Positions 25,282 through 34,419 of a stretch of 64,000 bases of DNA are shown in pieces (the stretch's first letter is position 1; each line of letters opens with the position of its first letter). The position numbers and the translations under genes were made by a program. The notes under the pieces are model-generated. The model was not told the origin of the DNA and did not search any database. It saw only the letters and a list, made by a program, of their open reading frames with translations. The DNA is from Anaerotignum faecicola (lineage in GTDB: Bacteria; Bacillota; Clostridia; Lachnospirales; Anaerotignaceae). Where the stretch lies: the NCBI GenBank assembly GCA_024460105.1, contig JANFXS010000003.1:372001-436000 (forward strand), in the 5' to 3' direction.

Positions 25282-26505
25282 TTATTGTGCTTTTTCCTCT
25301 TTACTTGATATAGCATCCATAAACACGGCTATAGCTCCGTCACCCGTTACGTTGCATGCAGTACCGAAGCTGTCCTGAGCTATGTAAAGGGCAATCATAA
25401 GCGCAAGCATAGGCTCGTTAAAGTGGAGCATTGATTCAAGTATACCAAGCGCCGCCATAACCGCTCCGCCCGGAACTCCGGGAGCCGCAACCATAGTAAC
25501 GCCAAGCATTAAAATAAACGGAAGCATAGAACCGAAAGAAACATCCCAGCCGTTAAGAAGCATTATAGCAATAGAGCAGCTCGTAAGCGTAATTGTACTT
25601 CCCGAAAGATGTATTGTAGCGCAAAGCGGGCATACAAATTCGGCAATACGGTCTACAACTCCGTTCTTTTTCGTACAGTCTACCGTAACAGGTATTGTCG
25701 CTGCCGACGACTGTGTGCCAATCGCCGTAAAATATGCCGGTATCATATTTTTGATAAGCATAAAAGGATTTTTCTTTGCAACAGCGCCTGCTATTGTATA
25801 TTGGATAATTAATATAGCAAAATGAAGTATAAGTATAATACCAAACACTTTTATAAATACTGTCATAATCTCAAATACAGTGCCTGCAAATGTAAGGTTT
25901 GCAAATATACCGTAAACGTGGAAAGGAAGCAGAGGAATAATTATGCTTGTTACAAGCTTGGTTATAATATCCTGAAGCCCATTAAATACATCCCTCAAAG
26001 GCTTATTGTCAGTAACTGCAATTCCAAGGCCCAATGTAAATGCAATAAGCAGAGCTGTCATAACTTCCATTACCGGAGGCATTTCAATTTGGAAAAATCC
26101 GGAAAGCATTGTTTCTTCCGCATTCTGCGCATTGTCCATAACAATCGAACCTACTTCAAGGAAACTCGGGAAAATAGCAGTATCTGTAAAGTAGGCAATA
26201 GAGCCTGCCATAATTGTTGAAATATATGCAACAAGCGCTGTAAGCGCAAGAGTTTTTCCCGCGCCTGTTCCAAGATCCGCAATACCAGGAACAACAAATC
26301 CTATAATAATTAATGGAATCGCAAAGTTAAGGAAATTACCGAAAATCCCGTTAAAAGTAGCGCCAAGCCTTATTATAACGTCAGTATTAAGCACTTCTTT
26401 TGAAAGCATGCCGATCACGATACCCAAAATAATAGCTATAATAAGCTTAGGAAGCAACCCTATTTTCTTTTTTTCTTTCTCCATAAAATTCCGCTGTGGG
26501 CACAT
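25282..26505 (-). CDS. Dicarboxylate/amino acid:cation symporter (SstT/DAACS family)
   Basis: A 407-aa membrane transporter with about eight hydrophobic segments plus re-entrant loops. Family signatures are the serine-rich QSSAATIPVT and the C-terminal GDGAIAVFMDAI region. Because it lies next to threonine ammonia-lyase and serine dehydratase genes, import of serine or threonine with sodium is a reasonable inference. ATG 26505 is used here; ATG 26484 (MEKEKKK) is an alternative, since neither has a close GGAGG. Confidence 0.8.
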   Translation of the reverse strand: MCPQRNFMEKEKKKIGLLPKLIIAIILGIVIGMLSKEVLNTDVIIRLGATFNGIFGNFLNFAIPLIIIGFVVPGIADLGTGAGKTLALTALVAYISTIMAGSIAYFTDTAIFPSFLEVGSIVMDNAQNAEETMLSGFFQIEMPPVMEVMTALLIAFTLGLGIAVTDNKPLRDVFNGLQDIITKLVTSIIIPLLPFHVYGIFANLTFAGTVFEIMTVFIKVFGIILILHFAILIIQYTIAGAVAKKNPFMLIKNMIPAYFTAIGTQSSAATIPVTVDCTKKNGVVDRIAEFVCPLCATIHLSGSTITLTSCSIAIMLLNGWDVSFGSMLPFILMLGVTMVAAPGVPGGAVMAALGILESMLHFNEPMLALMIALYIAQDSFGTACNVTGDGAIAVFMDAISSKEEKAQ

Positions 26506-26562
26506 AATTTATTTCGCCCACAACTCCCTCCTTCTCAATCAAAATAAACAACATGTAAAATA

Positions 26563-27750
26563 TCAAAAAACTTCATATCCTTTAGATTTCAGCAGGCTGC
26601 GTATCTCTTTAACATGTTCCATATTCCTTGTTTCCAAAACCATAGTCACAACACATGAATTAATTTCAGATTTTTCATCTTCCCTCTCATGTACAACGCT
26701 CATAACATTTGCGCCTGTTTTCGAAACAACCTGTAAAAGGTTAATAAGCTGGCCCGGCTTATCCATAACCTTCGTTGTGAATTCAGCAATACGTCCTGAC
26801 TTTGTCAAGCCTTTTGTTATAACCCTTGATAGAATACTGACGTCGATATTGCCTCCTGAAACTACACATACAACCTTCTTGCCTTTAACATCGATTTTAT
26901 TGAACATAACGGCTGCAACTGAGGTTGCCCCCGCGCCTTCAGCAACAGTTTTTTGCCCTTCCATCAATGTAAGTATTGCTGTTGCGATTTCATCTTCACT
27001 CACAGTTACGATGTCATCAACATATTTTTGACAAAGCTCAAACGTCAAATCACCCGGCTTTTTAACCGCTATGCCGTCGGCAATGGTTGAAACGCTGTCA
27101 AGCTCTGTTACAGCCCCGTTTTTTCTTGAATTATACATACTTGGAGCTCCGGCCGCCTGAACGCCTATAACTTTACATTCAGGCTTAATAGCTTTAATCG
27201 CGTATGAAATACCGCTTATAAGCCCGCCCCCGCCAATTGGTACAACCACGACATCCACATCCGGAAGCTGGTTAAGTATTTCAAGGCCTATTGTCCCCTG
27301 CCCTGCAATAACTCTTTCGTCATTGAACGGATGGGCGAAGGTATAGCCTTTTTCTTCAACAAGCTGCACTGCTTTCGCATATGCGTCGTCATATACTCCC
27401 GGAACAAGCACGACTTCAGCCCCATAATTCCTGGTAGCTTCCACCTTTGATAAAGGCGCCCCTTCCGGCATGCAAATAATAGATTTAATTCCCGCTTTCG
27501 AAGCCGACAAAGCAACTCCCTGCGCATGGTTTCCCGCCGAACATGCAATAACTCCGTGTTCCTTTTCTTCTGCAGAAAGGCTGTGTATTTTGTAATATGC
27601 CCCCCTAAGTTTAAAAGAACCGGTCAGCTGAAGGTTTTCGGCTTTAATATAAATATTTTCTCCGATTTTCGGAGCGGAAGATACCGGCGTTAACCTTGCC
27701 ACATCCCGTAATACGCGCTGCGCATCATAAAGCATTTCTAATGAAATCAT
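26563..27750 (-). CDS. ilvA: Threonine ammonia-lyase with ACT domain
   Basis: A 395-aa PLP enzyme that deaminates threonine to 2-oxobutanoate. The PLP lysine is in GSFKLRGAYYKI, the phosphate loop is VPIGGGGLISG, and an ACT-type regulatory domain occupies about residues 325-395. This length (PLP core and one ACT domain) fits the catabolic/clostridial form. It follows the serine dehydratase genes by 40 nt and precedes the symporter, forming an amino-acid degradation block. GGAGG precedes ATG 27750. Confidence 0.9.
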   Translation of the reverse strand: MISLEMLYDAQRVLRDVARLTPVSSAPKIGENIYIKAENLQLTGSFKLRGAYYKIHSLSAEEKEHGVIACSAGNHAQGVALSASKAGIKSIICMPEGAPLSKVEATRNYGAEVVLVPGVYDDAYAKAVQLVEEKGYTFAHPFNDERVIAGQGTIGLEILNQLPDVDVVVVPIGGGGLISGISYAIKAIKPECKVIGVQAAGAPSMYNSRKNGAVTELDSVSTIADGIAVKKPGDLTFELCQKYVDDIVTVSEDEIATAILTLMEGQKTVAEGAGATSVAAVMFNKIDVKGKKVVCVVSGGNIDVSILSRVITKGLTKSGRIAEFTTKVMDKPGQLINLLQVVSKTGANVMSVVHEREDEKSEINSCVVTMVLETRNMEHVKEIRSLLKSKGYEVF

Positions 27751-27790
27751 TTACATTACCTCCATTTACAGTTAGTTTCCAATAATAACT

Positions 27791-28663
27791 TTAACCAAAA
27801 ACCCTTTTACACAGTTCACGGCCTGTCGGCGTTGCGGCCAAACCTCCTTCTGCCGTTTCCCTTAATGCCGATGGCATAGAATTTCCTATCTTCTTCATAG
27901 CCAAAATAACCTCGTCAGCCGGAATAGCGCTTTCTATGCCTGCAAGAGCAAGCTCTGCCCCGACAAAAGCATTGGCAACGCCCATGGCGTTTCTTTTTAT
28001 ACAAGGTATCTCTACAAGGCCTGCAACCGGATCGCATACAAGGCCCAATATATTTTTTAATGATATTGCGCAAGCATCGGATGCCATTTGCGGGCTGCCT
28101 CCGCACATTTCAACAAGGGCGGCCGCCGCCATCGCACTCGCACTTCCACACTCAGCCTGACATCCGCCTTCAGCTCCGGAAATGCTTGCATTATTGGCTA
28201 TAACCATACCAAAAGCCGACGCCGTAAACAGCGCCTTTACTACAGTATCATCATCCAGCCCACGATCTTCCATTATTGTCAGAAGCGCTCCCGGAAGTAT
28301 TCCGCAGCTTCCGGCCGTAGGGGCTGCCACGATCCTGCCCATGCATGCATTTGTCTGGGAAACGGCAAGAGCTTTCACCATAGCTTCGCCAAATATTTTT
28401 CCGCATATATTTCTGCCGCCGTCAACCTGTTTTTTCATTTTGTATGCGCTTCCGCCCGTTAATCCGCTTGCAGAACGCTTGTCCGGATCTACTCCTTCCA
28501 AAACTGCTTCCTTCATAACTTCAAGAGCCTTTTTCATCCGGTTGAAAATTTCTTCTTGAGTCGTTTCAAGCGACAGCGCCTGTTCTTCTATAACTAAATC
28601 TGATATATTCTTTCCGCTCTCTTCGGCAAGACGCACAATTTCAGCTATGGAGTCATATTTCAT
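27791..28663 (-). CDS. sdaAA: L-serine dehydratase, iron-sulfur-dependent, alpha subunit
   Basis: A 290-aa catalytic subunit that converts L-serine to pyruvate and ammonia. Cysteines that bind the [4Fe-4S] cluster are seen in CMGRIVAAPTAGSCGILPGA and further on in CQAECGSASAM and CDPVAGLVEIPC. The frame is open to 28678, but AGGAGG is placed for ATG 28663. It follows the beta-subunit gene by ~20 nt. Pyruvate from serine could feed the Pta-AckA route encoded nearby. Confidence 0.93.
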   Translation of the reverse strand: MKYDSIAEIVRLAEESGKNISDLVIEEQALSLETTQEEIFNRMKKALEVMKEAVLEGVDPDKRSASGLTGGSAYKMKKQVDGGRNICGKIFGEAMVKALAVSQTNACMGRIVAAPTAGSCGILPGALLTIMEDRGLDDDTVVKALFTASAFGMVIANNASISGAEGGCQAECGSASAMAAAALVEMCGGSPQMASDACAISLKNILGLVCDPVAGLVEIPCIKRNAMGVANAFVGAELALAGIESAIPADEVILAMKKIGNSMPSALRETAEGGLAATPTGRELCKRVFG

Positions 28664-28684
28664 ATTTTTCCTCCTCATAGATTA

Positions 28685-29344
28685 TTAAATTGCTTTTAAT
28701 ATTGTAGAACCCGTTACGTTAGGAAAGTTCTTTATAGCCTCATTTACAGACGGATTTATATCGCCGTCAATTTCAATCACCATAACTGCAATGCCGCCTT
28801 TGCGGCTTCTTCTAAGCTCAAACCTTCCTATGTTAACGCCGCGCCTTGCAAGTATATTCGTAACGTCAGAAATCATACCGGGCACATCCATATGGTGGAC
28901 TATTATTGTTGTAGCTTTTCCGTTTATGCTTACAGCGGTATCGTCTATTTTGGTAATAAGAATGTTTCCGCCTCCTACAGACGCCCCCTGAACCGAAACA
29001 TATTTCCCGCTCTCGCCGGTAAGTTCAATTAAAACTGTATTCGGATGCGCTCCTTCAATATCCGTTTCATAAAAAGTAAATTTAAGTCCGCTCTCTTCGG
29101 CAATTTCAAGGCTGTTTCTAAGTCTTATATCATCGGTATCCATATTCAAAATACCGGCAATAACAGCTTTGTCTGTTCCGTGCCCTTTATATGTTTTGGC
29201 AAAAGAGCCGCTGAAATAAATATCGGCTTTTACGGCGCGTTCTCCTAAAAACGTATATGCATATTTGCCGATCCTTGACGCGCCGGCCGTGTGAGAGCTT
29301 GAAGGCCCAACCATAATCGGCCCTATAATATCAAAAGCGTCCAT
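28685..29344 (-). CDS. sdaAB: L-serine dehydratase, iron-sulfur-dependent, beta subunit
   Basis: A 219-aa subunit that binds and stabilises the alpha subunit. The N-terminal part has FDIIGPIMVGPSSSHTAGA, and an ACT domain fills about residues 145-219 (IIVHHMDVPGMISDVTNIL). The frame extends to an ATG at 29368, but AAGGAG lies 6 nt before ATG 29344. First gene of the sdaAB-sdaAA-ilvA run, with a good promoter upstream. Confidence 0.93.
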   Translation of the reverse strand: MDAFDIIGPIMVGPSSSHTAGASRIGKYAYTFLGERAVKADIYFSGSFAKTYKGHGTDKAVIAGILNMDTDDIRLRNSLEIAEESGLKFTFYETDIEGAHPNTVLIELTGESGKYVSVQGASVGGGNILITKIDDTAVSINGKATTIIVHHMDVPGMISDVTNILARRGVNIGRFELRRSRKGGIAVMVIEIDGDINPSVNEAIKNFPNVTGSTILKAI

Positions 29345-29407
29345 GTGCTTCTCCTTAAAATATTTCATGATTCAAACAATTTACAAAACTTACAAATCCA
29401 TATGTTC

Positions 29408-29436
29408 ATTATATAGATAAAAAATTTTTTAGTCAA
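29408..29436 (-). promoter_or_regulatory. Sigma-A promoter of the serine dehydratase operon
   Basis: On the minus strand TTGACT and TATAAT are separated by 17 nt. The leader to ATG 29344 is about 57 nt. The rest of the spacer up to 29897 is very AT-rich with nothing I can support. Confidence 0.75.
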
Positions 29437-29897
29437 TGTATTTCTGTCACAAACATTCAGCATAAAACCGTAAATAAATTGATTATGTTCATCTGATGAA
29501 TACATTCTATTTTGAGTGACGGCTTTTGCATTAAATCTGCCTAAAAATCGTATTATTTTATAGTTTATTACCAATTTTTTTTGTGAATATCGACGTTTTT
29601 TATAATAAATTAATAAATATATATAAATTAAAACAGCGCATAAGATGTATTTGATTTTATGCATTAAAAAAAATTATTATATACGCAAATTATTATTTTT
29701 TATTGACTAAAATTATAATATAATGCAATATTTCATGAACATTTTATTCCAACCGCATTTCATAATTAAAATCATATTTTAATACAAATCCAAAAGTTTA
29801 ATTGGTTATAACAGCTTATAATATCAAAATACCCTTTTTACACAATATTTATTTACAATAATAAAATAATAATTTCAATCCGCCTTCTAATCTGCAT

Positions 29898-29926
29898 AAA
29901 AAATCCCGCCTGTTAAAAGCGGGATT
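29898..29926 (-). terminator. Terminator of the sigma-54-linked membrane protein gene
   Basis: AATCCCGC (29902-29909) pairs with GCGGGATT (29919-29926) around 9 nt. The minus strand reads on as TTTTTATGC. Confidence 0.85.
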
Positions 29927-29986
29927 AATACATTCTGTTTACATAGTCTTTAAAAAATTTGTCTTGTGAATTGTACGAAATGAAAA

Positions 29987-31213
29987 TCAAATAGGCAGAT
30001 ACGGTATTATAAGCTTAATAATAACGGCTTCAATGGCAATCGCAATACCCATACCGCCCGTACCTCCCACAACGCCGTGATACCGCGTCAATTTTCCGCT
30101 TAACGCCGCTGCAAAAAGCGGGCATAGGAATGAAGACATAAGCGCCCCTATTATTATAATCGGCAATGATGTTCCGAATGTCATTACAAAAGCCCCCTGT
30201 GCAAGGCTGGCAGTAAATGTGTTATACCACCCAAATTTCTGCCACTTATCATAATGCACAAATATAGCAAGCGAAGTTCCCATAAGCTGCGATGCCAAAA
30301 TTGCCGATGTAAATGTAAAACCTCCGTAACATGGATGCGCCGGATTCATAACCCAACTTATAATCAAGCCCAATATAAGGCCGGCGCCGGCTATTTCATT
30401 GCCCATAAAATAAATTTCAGTAAAGTCGGATAACGTTCGGCGAGTCATCCAGCCAACTCCTGTTCCAACAGTAGGAGGCAGCGGAGGCAATTCTCCGGCT
30501 TTTAATTCAGGCAAAGGCGCAGCCGCGGCTTTTTTCTTTTCTTCTTCTTTGGCTTTTATAATAGGCTTCATCCACGGAAGCAGCCTGACAAATTCCATAA
30601 TCAGAATGCCGGCAATAGCCATGCCGAAAATGGCATTTCCCGAAATACTGGGAAGGCCAAGCATGGTTGCAATTTTAATTCCGAAACATCCCATTGGAAA
30701 CTGTACTATTCCCGAAATAATACCGCCTGTTAACGCAACAGTCCATCCCCCGCCATACATAAATACTAATGCGGCAGGTATAGTACATCCCGGAAGGAAT
30801 GTAGGCATCCAACCGTTTTTTAAAGAAGGGCTGTACAATAATGTTGAAACTGTCATCCCTATAAAAGCCGCCGCAACAACCCAAGGAAACACTCCAAGGT
30901 TTGCGCATATAGGATTACCCATTTTGTCTGATTTTTTCAGCCAAAGCTTGTGGGCAACAAGCCCGCCAATCAACAGGCCTATTGAAGCAATTAAAGATTT
31001 ATGTACCGTGCCTTCTGTTAAATCCCCGATTATCCAAAGGATTTTGTAGCCCCAATTATCTATGGCTCCGTTTTGCCATGTCAAATAGTCAAACAGAATA
31101 TGCGGCCCCTCAAGCAGTTTTTCCTCCAAAGGCGGAAAAGCGAAATAAATAGCCAAGGCTACAATCCATATAACAATCAGTCCGGGTAAAATTTTACTTC
31201 TTGATATTCTCAT
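29987..31213 (-). CDS. Unrecognised polytopic membrane protein, probably a transporter
   Basis: A 408-aa protein with about nine to ten hydrophobic segments in two halves. They are joined by a charged, Ala/Pro-rich cytoplasmic linker at about residues 222-250 (KAKEEEKKKAAAAPLPELK). Gly-rich helices (GLLIGGLVAHKL, GGTGGMGIAIA) suggest a permease. I do not recognise the family. It is a single gene with a -24/-12 promoter, two activator palindromes and a divergent sigma-54 activator gene, so it is almost certainly the target of that activator. GGAGG precedes ATG 31213. Substrate is unknown. Confidence 0.75.
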   Translation of the reverse strand: MRISRSKILPGLIVIWIVALAIYFAFPPLEEKLLEGPHILFDYLTWQNGAIDNWGYKILWIIGDLTEGTVHKSLIASIGLLIGGLVAHKLWLKKSDKMGNPICANLGVFPWVVAAAFIGMTVSTLLYSPSLKNGWMPTFLPGCTIPAALVFMYGGGWTVALTGGIISGIVQFPMGCFGIKIATMLGLPSISGNAIFGMAIAGILIMEFVRLLPWMKPIIKAKEEEKKKAAAAPLPELKAGELPPLPPTVGTGVGWMTRRTLSDFTEIYFMGNEIAGAGLILGLIISWVMNPAHPCYGGFTFTSAILASQLMGTSLAIFVHYDKWQKFGWYNTFTASLAQGAFVMTFGTSLPIIIIGALMSSFLCPLFAAALSGKLTRYHGVVGGTGGMGIAIAIEAVIIKLIIPYLPI

Positions 31214-31251
31214 AATATATACCTCCCTTACTTATATTACACTTATAATAT

Positions 31252-31268
31252 AGCAATAATAATGCCAA
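31252..31268 (-). promoter_or_regulatory. Sigma-54 (-24/-12) promoter of the membrane protein gene
   Basis: On the minus strand TTGGCAT-TATTA-TTGCT matches the -24/-12 consensus, with GG and GC separated by exactly 10 nt. It lies about 40 nt before ATG 31213. Confidence 0.85.
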
Positions 31269-31379
31269 ACGGCGCCTAGATATATTGTTTAATTTAACAA
31301 TTTTTCATCATATAAAATTATGTCATCCTCAATTTTGTTGTGAATATCACTATATATATTTTTTATATCCACGATTTTA

Positions 31380-31395
31380 TGTGCATTTTTGCACA
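31380..31395. promoter_or_regulatory. Activator palindrome 1 (enhancer for the sigma-54 regulator)
   Basis: TGTGCA-TTTT-TGCACA, a perfect 6+4+6 inverted repeat, about 110-125 nt upstream of the -24/-12 promoter. Confidence 0.7.
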
Positions 31396-31463
31396 CATTT
31401 TATTTTATTGCTAAAAATATATTGTAACTGTAAGATGATTTTTTATGTGCATTATTTCATCAT

Positions 31464-31479
31464 TGTGCAAATATGCACA
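31464..31479. promoter_or_regulatory. Activator palindrome 2 (enhancer for the sigma-54 regulator)
   Basis: TGTGCA-AATA-TGCACA, the same perfect 6+4+6 repeat, 84 nt centre to centre from palindrome 1, close to eight helical turns. A TGTGCA half site lies at 31446-31451. Confidence 0.7.
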
Positions 31480-31798
31480 CATTAAAATAAGTACATATTA
31501 AGAAATAAGAATCTTATATTTTTTTGTAATATGCTCGTTTAAAACCAATATTATCATATAATACGCTAATCTACATAGAGCCTCTGTATACATAATTTAC
31601 AGCTTACATATTGTTTAAGGCACTTTTATATGATAAAATTTTATTGTAAGATCATTAAACGAGATAATCAAAATTCTGCATGTATCCCCAATATAACAAT
31701 GCAGTATCGGTTAATAAACTGGAGTTTGCATAATTACTATATATGCTTATCAAAACCATATAAATTGTTAAAATGCACTTTTGAAAGAGAGGTACAGT

Positions 31799-33226
31799 AT
31801 GCACAAAAGCAATTATGATCTTCCGTATGAATTAAGCGACGAGCTTTTACATAACCCATTTGTCGGTATATGTATTGCCGACGGCAAAGGCATTGTACTT
31901 GCCGTAAACGAAGCGCAAACAAGGATTACATCGCTTCCTAAAGAAACATGGGTTGGCAAATATATGAAAACCCTTGTAGAGCAGAAATTAATCTCTATCT
32001 CATCAACCGTCGAAGTATTGAAAGAAAAGCGTCCGATAACGCTTCACCAGGTCGTCAGCAACGGAAAATCATATGATGTAAGCGCAAAACCGATTTATGA
32101 CAATCACGGCAATATCAAATTTGTCATAAGTTATCTGCTTGACATAACAACTCTTGTACAAACGCAAAACACAATAGAAAAACTCCAAAAAGACAAAGAA
32201 CAGATTGAATATAAATATCAGCAGCTTCAGGAAGCTTTGGGACGACTTGGCAGTGTAGTGTACCAAAGCCCCGCAATGCATGATATTGTGGAATTGGCTA
32301 AAAAAGTGGCAAATACCCAAGCAACCGTCCTTATAACAGGACCCACAGGTTCGGGAAAAGAAGTAATCGCAAACTTGCTTCATGAAGAAAGCATGCGTAA
32401 GGATGAACCTTTTATAAAAGTAAACTGTTCGGCTATACCGGAGTCCCTGTTGGAAAGCGAACTTTTCGGATATGAACCGGGAGCCTTTACCGGCAGCGAC
32501 AAAAAAGGGAAAAAAGGGCTTTTCGAAAGCGCCGACGGAGGCACTCTGCTTCTTGATGAAATAGGAGAAATGCCAATTTCATTACAAGCAAAGCTTTTGC
32601 GCGTTCTCCAAGATCAGCAGGTCAGGAGAATCGGCGGCAGCAAAACCATTCATGTTAACGTACGCCTTATAGCCTCGACAAACGCTTCGCTTAAAGCCAT
32701 GATAGCCCAAAAAAAATTCAGAGAAGATTTATATTACAGAATAAACGTAATAGAAATAAAAGTTCCTCCTTTAAGCCAGCGCAAAGAGGACGTTCCTCTC
32801 TTAGCCGAACATTTTGTTAATATATTTAATACAAAGTATAATTGTAATAAAAAGTTATCTTACGACGCGCTTCAATATATCTCTTCAATGAATTATCCCG
32901 GAAATGTCCGTGAATTGAGAAACATAATAGAACGGCTTATCGTACAAAGCCACAGCGACGAAATCACATTGAGCGACACATTTGAGGCTTTGGGAATTAT
33001 AAGCATTAAAACCGCGGCAGATGAAATTTCACTTGAAACGCAAATTCAAAAAGATATGTCTTTAAAAGAAATAATGAACCAATACGAAAACAAAGTTATA
33101 AAAGAATATATGAAAGTATACGGCAGTGCGGCCGCAGTTGCAAAAAAGCTTAAAACCGATCGTACTACAATATCAAGAAAAATAACCAAATATACTGTCG
33201 AAAATAAATCCGAAACTGAAAATTAA
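31799..33226 (+). CDS. Sigma-54-dependent activator with PAS, AAA+ and HTH domains
   Basis: A 475-aa enhancer-binding protein. A PAS sensor (about residues 10-115, NPFVGICIADGKGIVLAVNEA) and a short coiled coil precede the AAA+ core: Walker A GPTGSGKE, the sigma-54 contact loop GAFTGS (usually GAFTGA) and Walker B GGTLLLDEIGE. The C-terminal HTH (SAAAVAKKLKTDRTTISRKI) should bind the palindromes 0.3-0.4 kb upstream. A TTG at 31781 extends the frame, but AGAGAGG fits ATG 31799. It is divergent from the membrane protein gene, its likely target. The PAS ligand is unknown. Confidence 0.9.
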   Translation: MHKSNYDLPYELSDELLHNPFVGICIADGKGIVLAVNEAQTRITSLPKETWVGKYMKTLVEQKLISISSTVEVLKEKRPITLHQVVSNGKSYDVSAKPIYDNHGNIKFVISYLLDITTLVQTQNTIEKLQKDKEQIEYKYQQLQEALGRLGSVVYQSPAMHDIVELAKKVANTQATVLITGPTGSGKEVIANLLHEESMRKDEPFIKVNCSAIPESLLESELFGYEPGAFTGSDKKGKKGLFESADGGTLLLDEIGEMPISLQAKLLRVLQDQQVRRIGGSKTIHVNVRLIASTNASLKAMIAQKKFREDLYYRINVIEIKVPPLSQRKEDVPLLAEHFVNIFNTKYNCNKKLSYDALQYISSMNYPGNVRELRNIIERLIVQSHSDEITLSDTFEALGIISIKTAADEISLETQIQKDMSLKEIMNQYENKVIKEYMKVYGSAAAVAKKLKTDRTTISRKITKYTVENKSETEN

Positions 33227-33414
33227 ATACATTATTCTGTTTTTATACCACTATTATTTTTAAATGGTATATTAAAATTCTGCATTTTCTTCAAACTAAA
33301 CATATAGGAAATGATTGCCGCCTCATAGTTTCCTGTAAGCTTTGTCAAATTTCCAAAATGCAAAATCTTCATATTTCCGGAAAATAACAAATTGCTGTTA
33401 TTCCATCATATAAT

Positions 33415-33454
33415 AAAACCCATACTTTCGTAATAAATTGAAAGTATGGGTTTT
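33415..33454. terminator. Bidirectional terminator between the activator and aldolase genes
   Basis: A 15-bp perfect stem (33415-33429 with 33440-33454) around a 10-nt loop, with AAAA/TTTT ends inside the stem. It can serve the aldolase gene on the minus strand and the activator gene on the plus strand. Confidence 0.85.
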
Positions 33455-33496
33455 CCATATGTATGTTTGAAATAAAAATAAATTATGTCAATAGGG

Positions 33497-34390
33497 TTAC
33501 AACAAACCAATATCTTTCATAATATCAACAAGTTTTTTCTCCTGGTTCTCATCAGGCATGATAAAAGGAGGCGTCACATATTCGCTTATATTTAAACCTC
33601 TTAAATTCAGAGCTCTTTTCATAACAGGTATATAAGGCGAATTTATTGTATATATCCTCATTGCTTTATTAACAATCTTTTGACATTCGGCCATTTTATC
33701 AAAATCTTTATTACCTACAGCTTTAACAAAATCAGCAAAAAGTTCCGGCATAAGGTTTGAAAGCCCGCCGATAACGCCGGCCCCCCCTCCCAGAACAACC
33801 GAAGCAAAATTTTCATCAAATCCGCTGTAAACTTCAAAATCAGGAAATTCCGGCAAAACCGTATTCATAATTTCCCGTGTGTGTGATATAAGGCTTATGG
33901 TGTCTTTGCATCCAACTATATTTTTATGTTTTTTTAGAAGGTTAAGTATAATTTGAGGCTTAAGATCATGCCCCGTTATATCAGGATAATTATATAAATA
34001 TATATTCCCTTTAATTCCTTCGGCAACTATATCATAGTATTTCTCAATACTGTCGTCGGTAAGCCGGAAATAGTAAGGGGAAATAATCATAACGCCGTCG
34101 GCTCCCTTATCAAGGGCATAGTTTCCAAGCTCTATAGTTTCCTCGGCGATCATCCTGCTTGTGCCTATGTAAAGTTTTGTTTTGCCTTTGCAAAATTCAG
34201 CTGCTATGTCAATAAGACGTTTTATTTCACATATTTCCATGTTGAAAAATTCGCCTGTGCTTCCCATTATTACAATGCCGTCTATGCCGCCTTTTATAAG
34301 GTGATCATAAAGCTTAATATTGCCATCTTTATCGACTTTGCCATTTTCATCAAAAATAGTCACAGCCGGCGTTAAATACCTTGCCTTCAT
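33497..34390 (-). CDS. DapA-family aldolase/lyase (substrate not determined)
   Basis: A 297-aa TIM-barrel enzyme of the dihydrodipicolinate synthase/N-acetylneuraminate lyase family. The Schiff-base lysine is in NIVGCKDTISLI (about residue 160) and the catalytic tyrosine in YLYNYPDITGHDL. GSTGEFFNM is the phosphate/pyruvate-binding loop. The true DapA motif with NVPGRT is replaced by NYPDITG, so a sugar-acid or hydroxyproline-type aldolase is likelier than DapA. It begins 29 nt past rnc in the same direction. Confidence 0.8.
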   Translation of the reverse strand: MKARYLTPAVTIFDENGKVDKDGNIKLYDHLIKGGIDGIVIMGSTGEFFNMEICEIKRLIDIAAEFCKGKTKLYIGTSRMIAEETIELGNYALDKGADGVMIISPYYFRLTDDSIEKYYDIVAEGIKGNIYLYNYPDITGHDLKPQIILNLLKKHKNIVGCKDTISLISHTREIMNTVLPEFPDFEVYSGFDENFASVVLGGGAGVIGGLSNLMPELFADFVKAVGNKDFDKMAECQKIVNKAMRIYTINSPYIPVMKRALNLRGLNISEYVTPPFIMPDENQEKKLVDIMKDIGLL

Positions 34391-34419
34391 AAAAAATCCC
34401 CCTAACCGCTTAATAATCT

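Noticed and set aside
29365-29664. 99-aa frame upstream of sdaAB
   Set aside because: Covers the sdaAB promoter and leader, has AT-driven composition (Ile, Lys, Tyr) and no ribosome site.
33497-34390. True DapA (4-hydroxy-tetrahydrodipicolinate synthase)
   Set aside because: The NVPGRT-type motif is replaced by NYPDITG and it is far from dapF-dapL; only family-level naming is safe.
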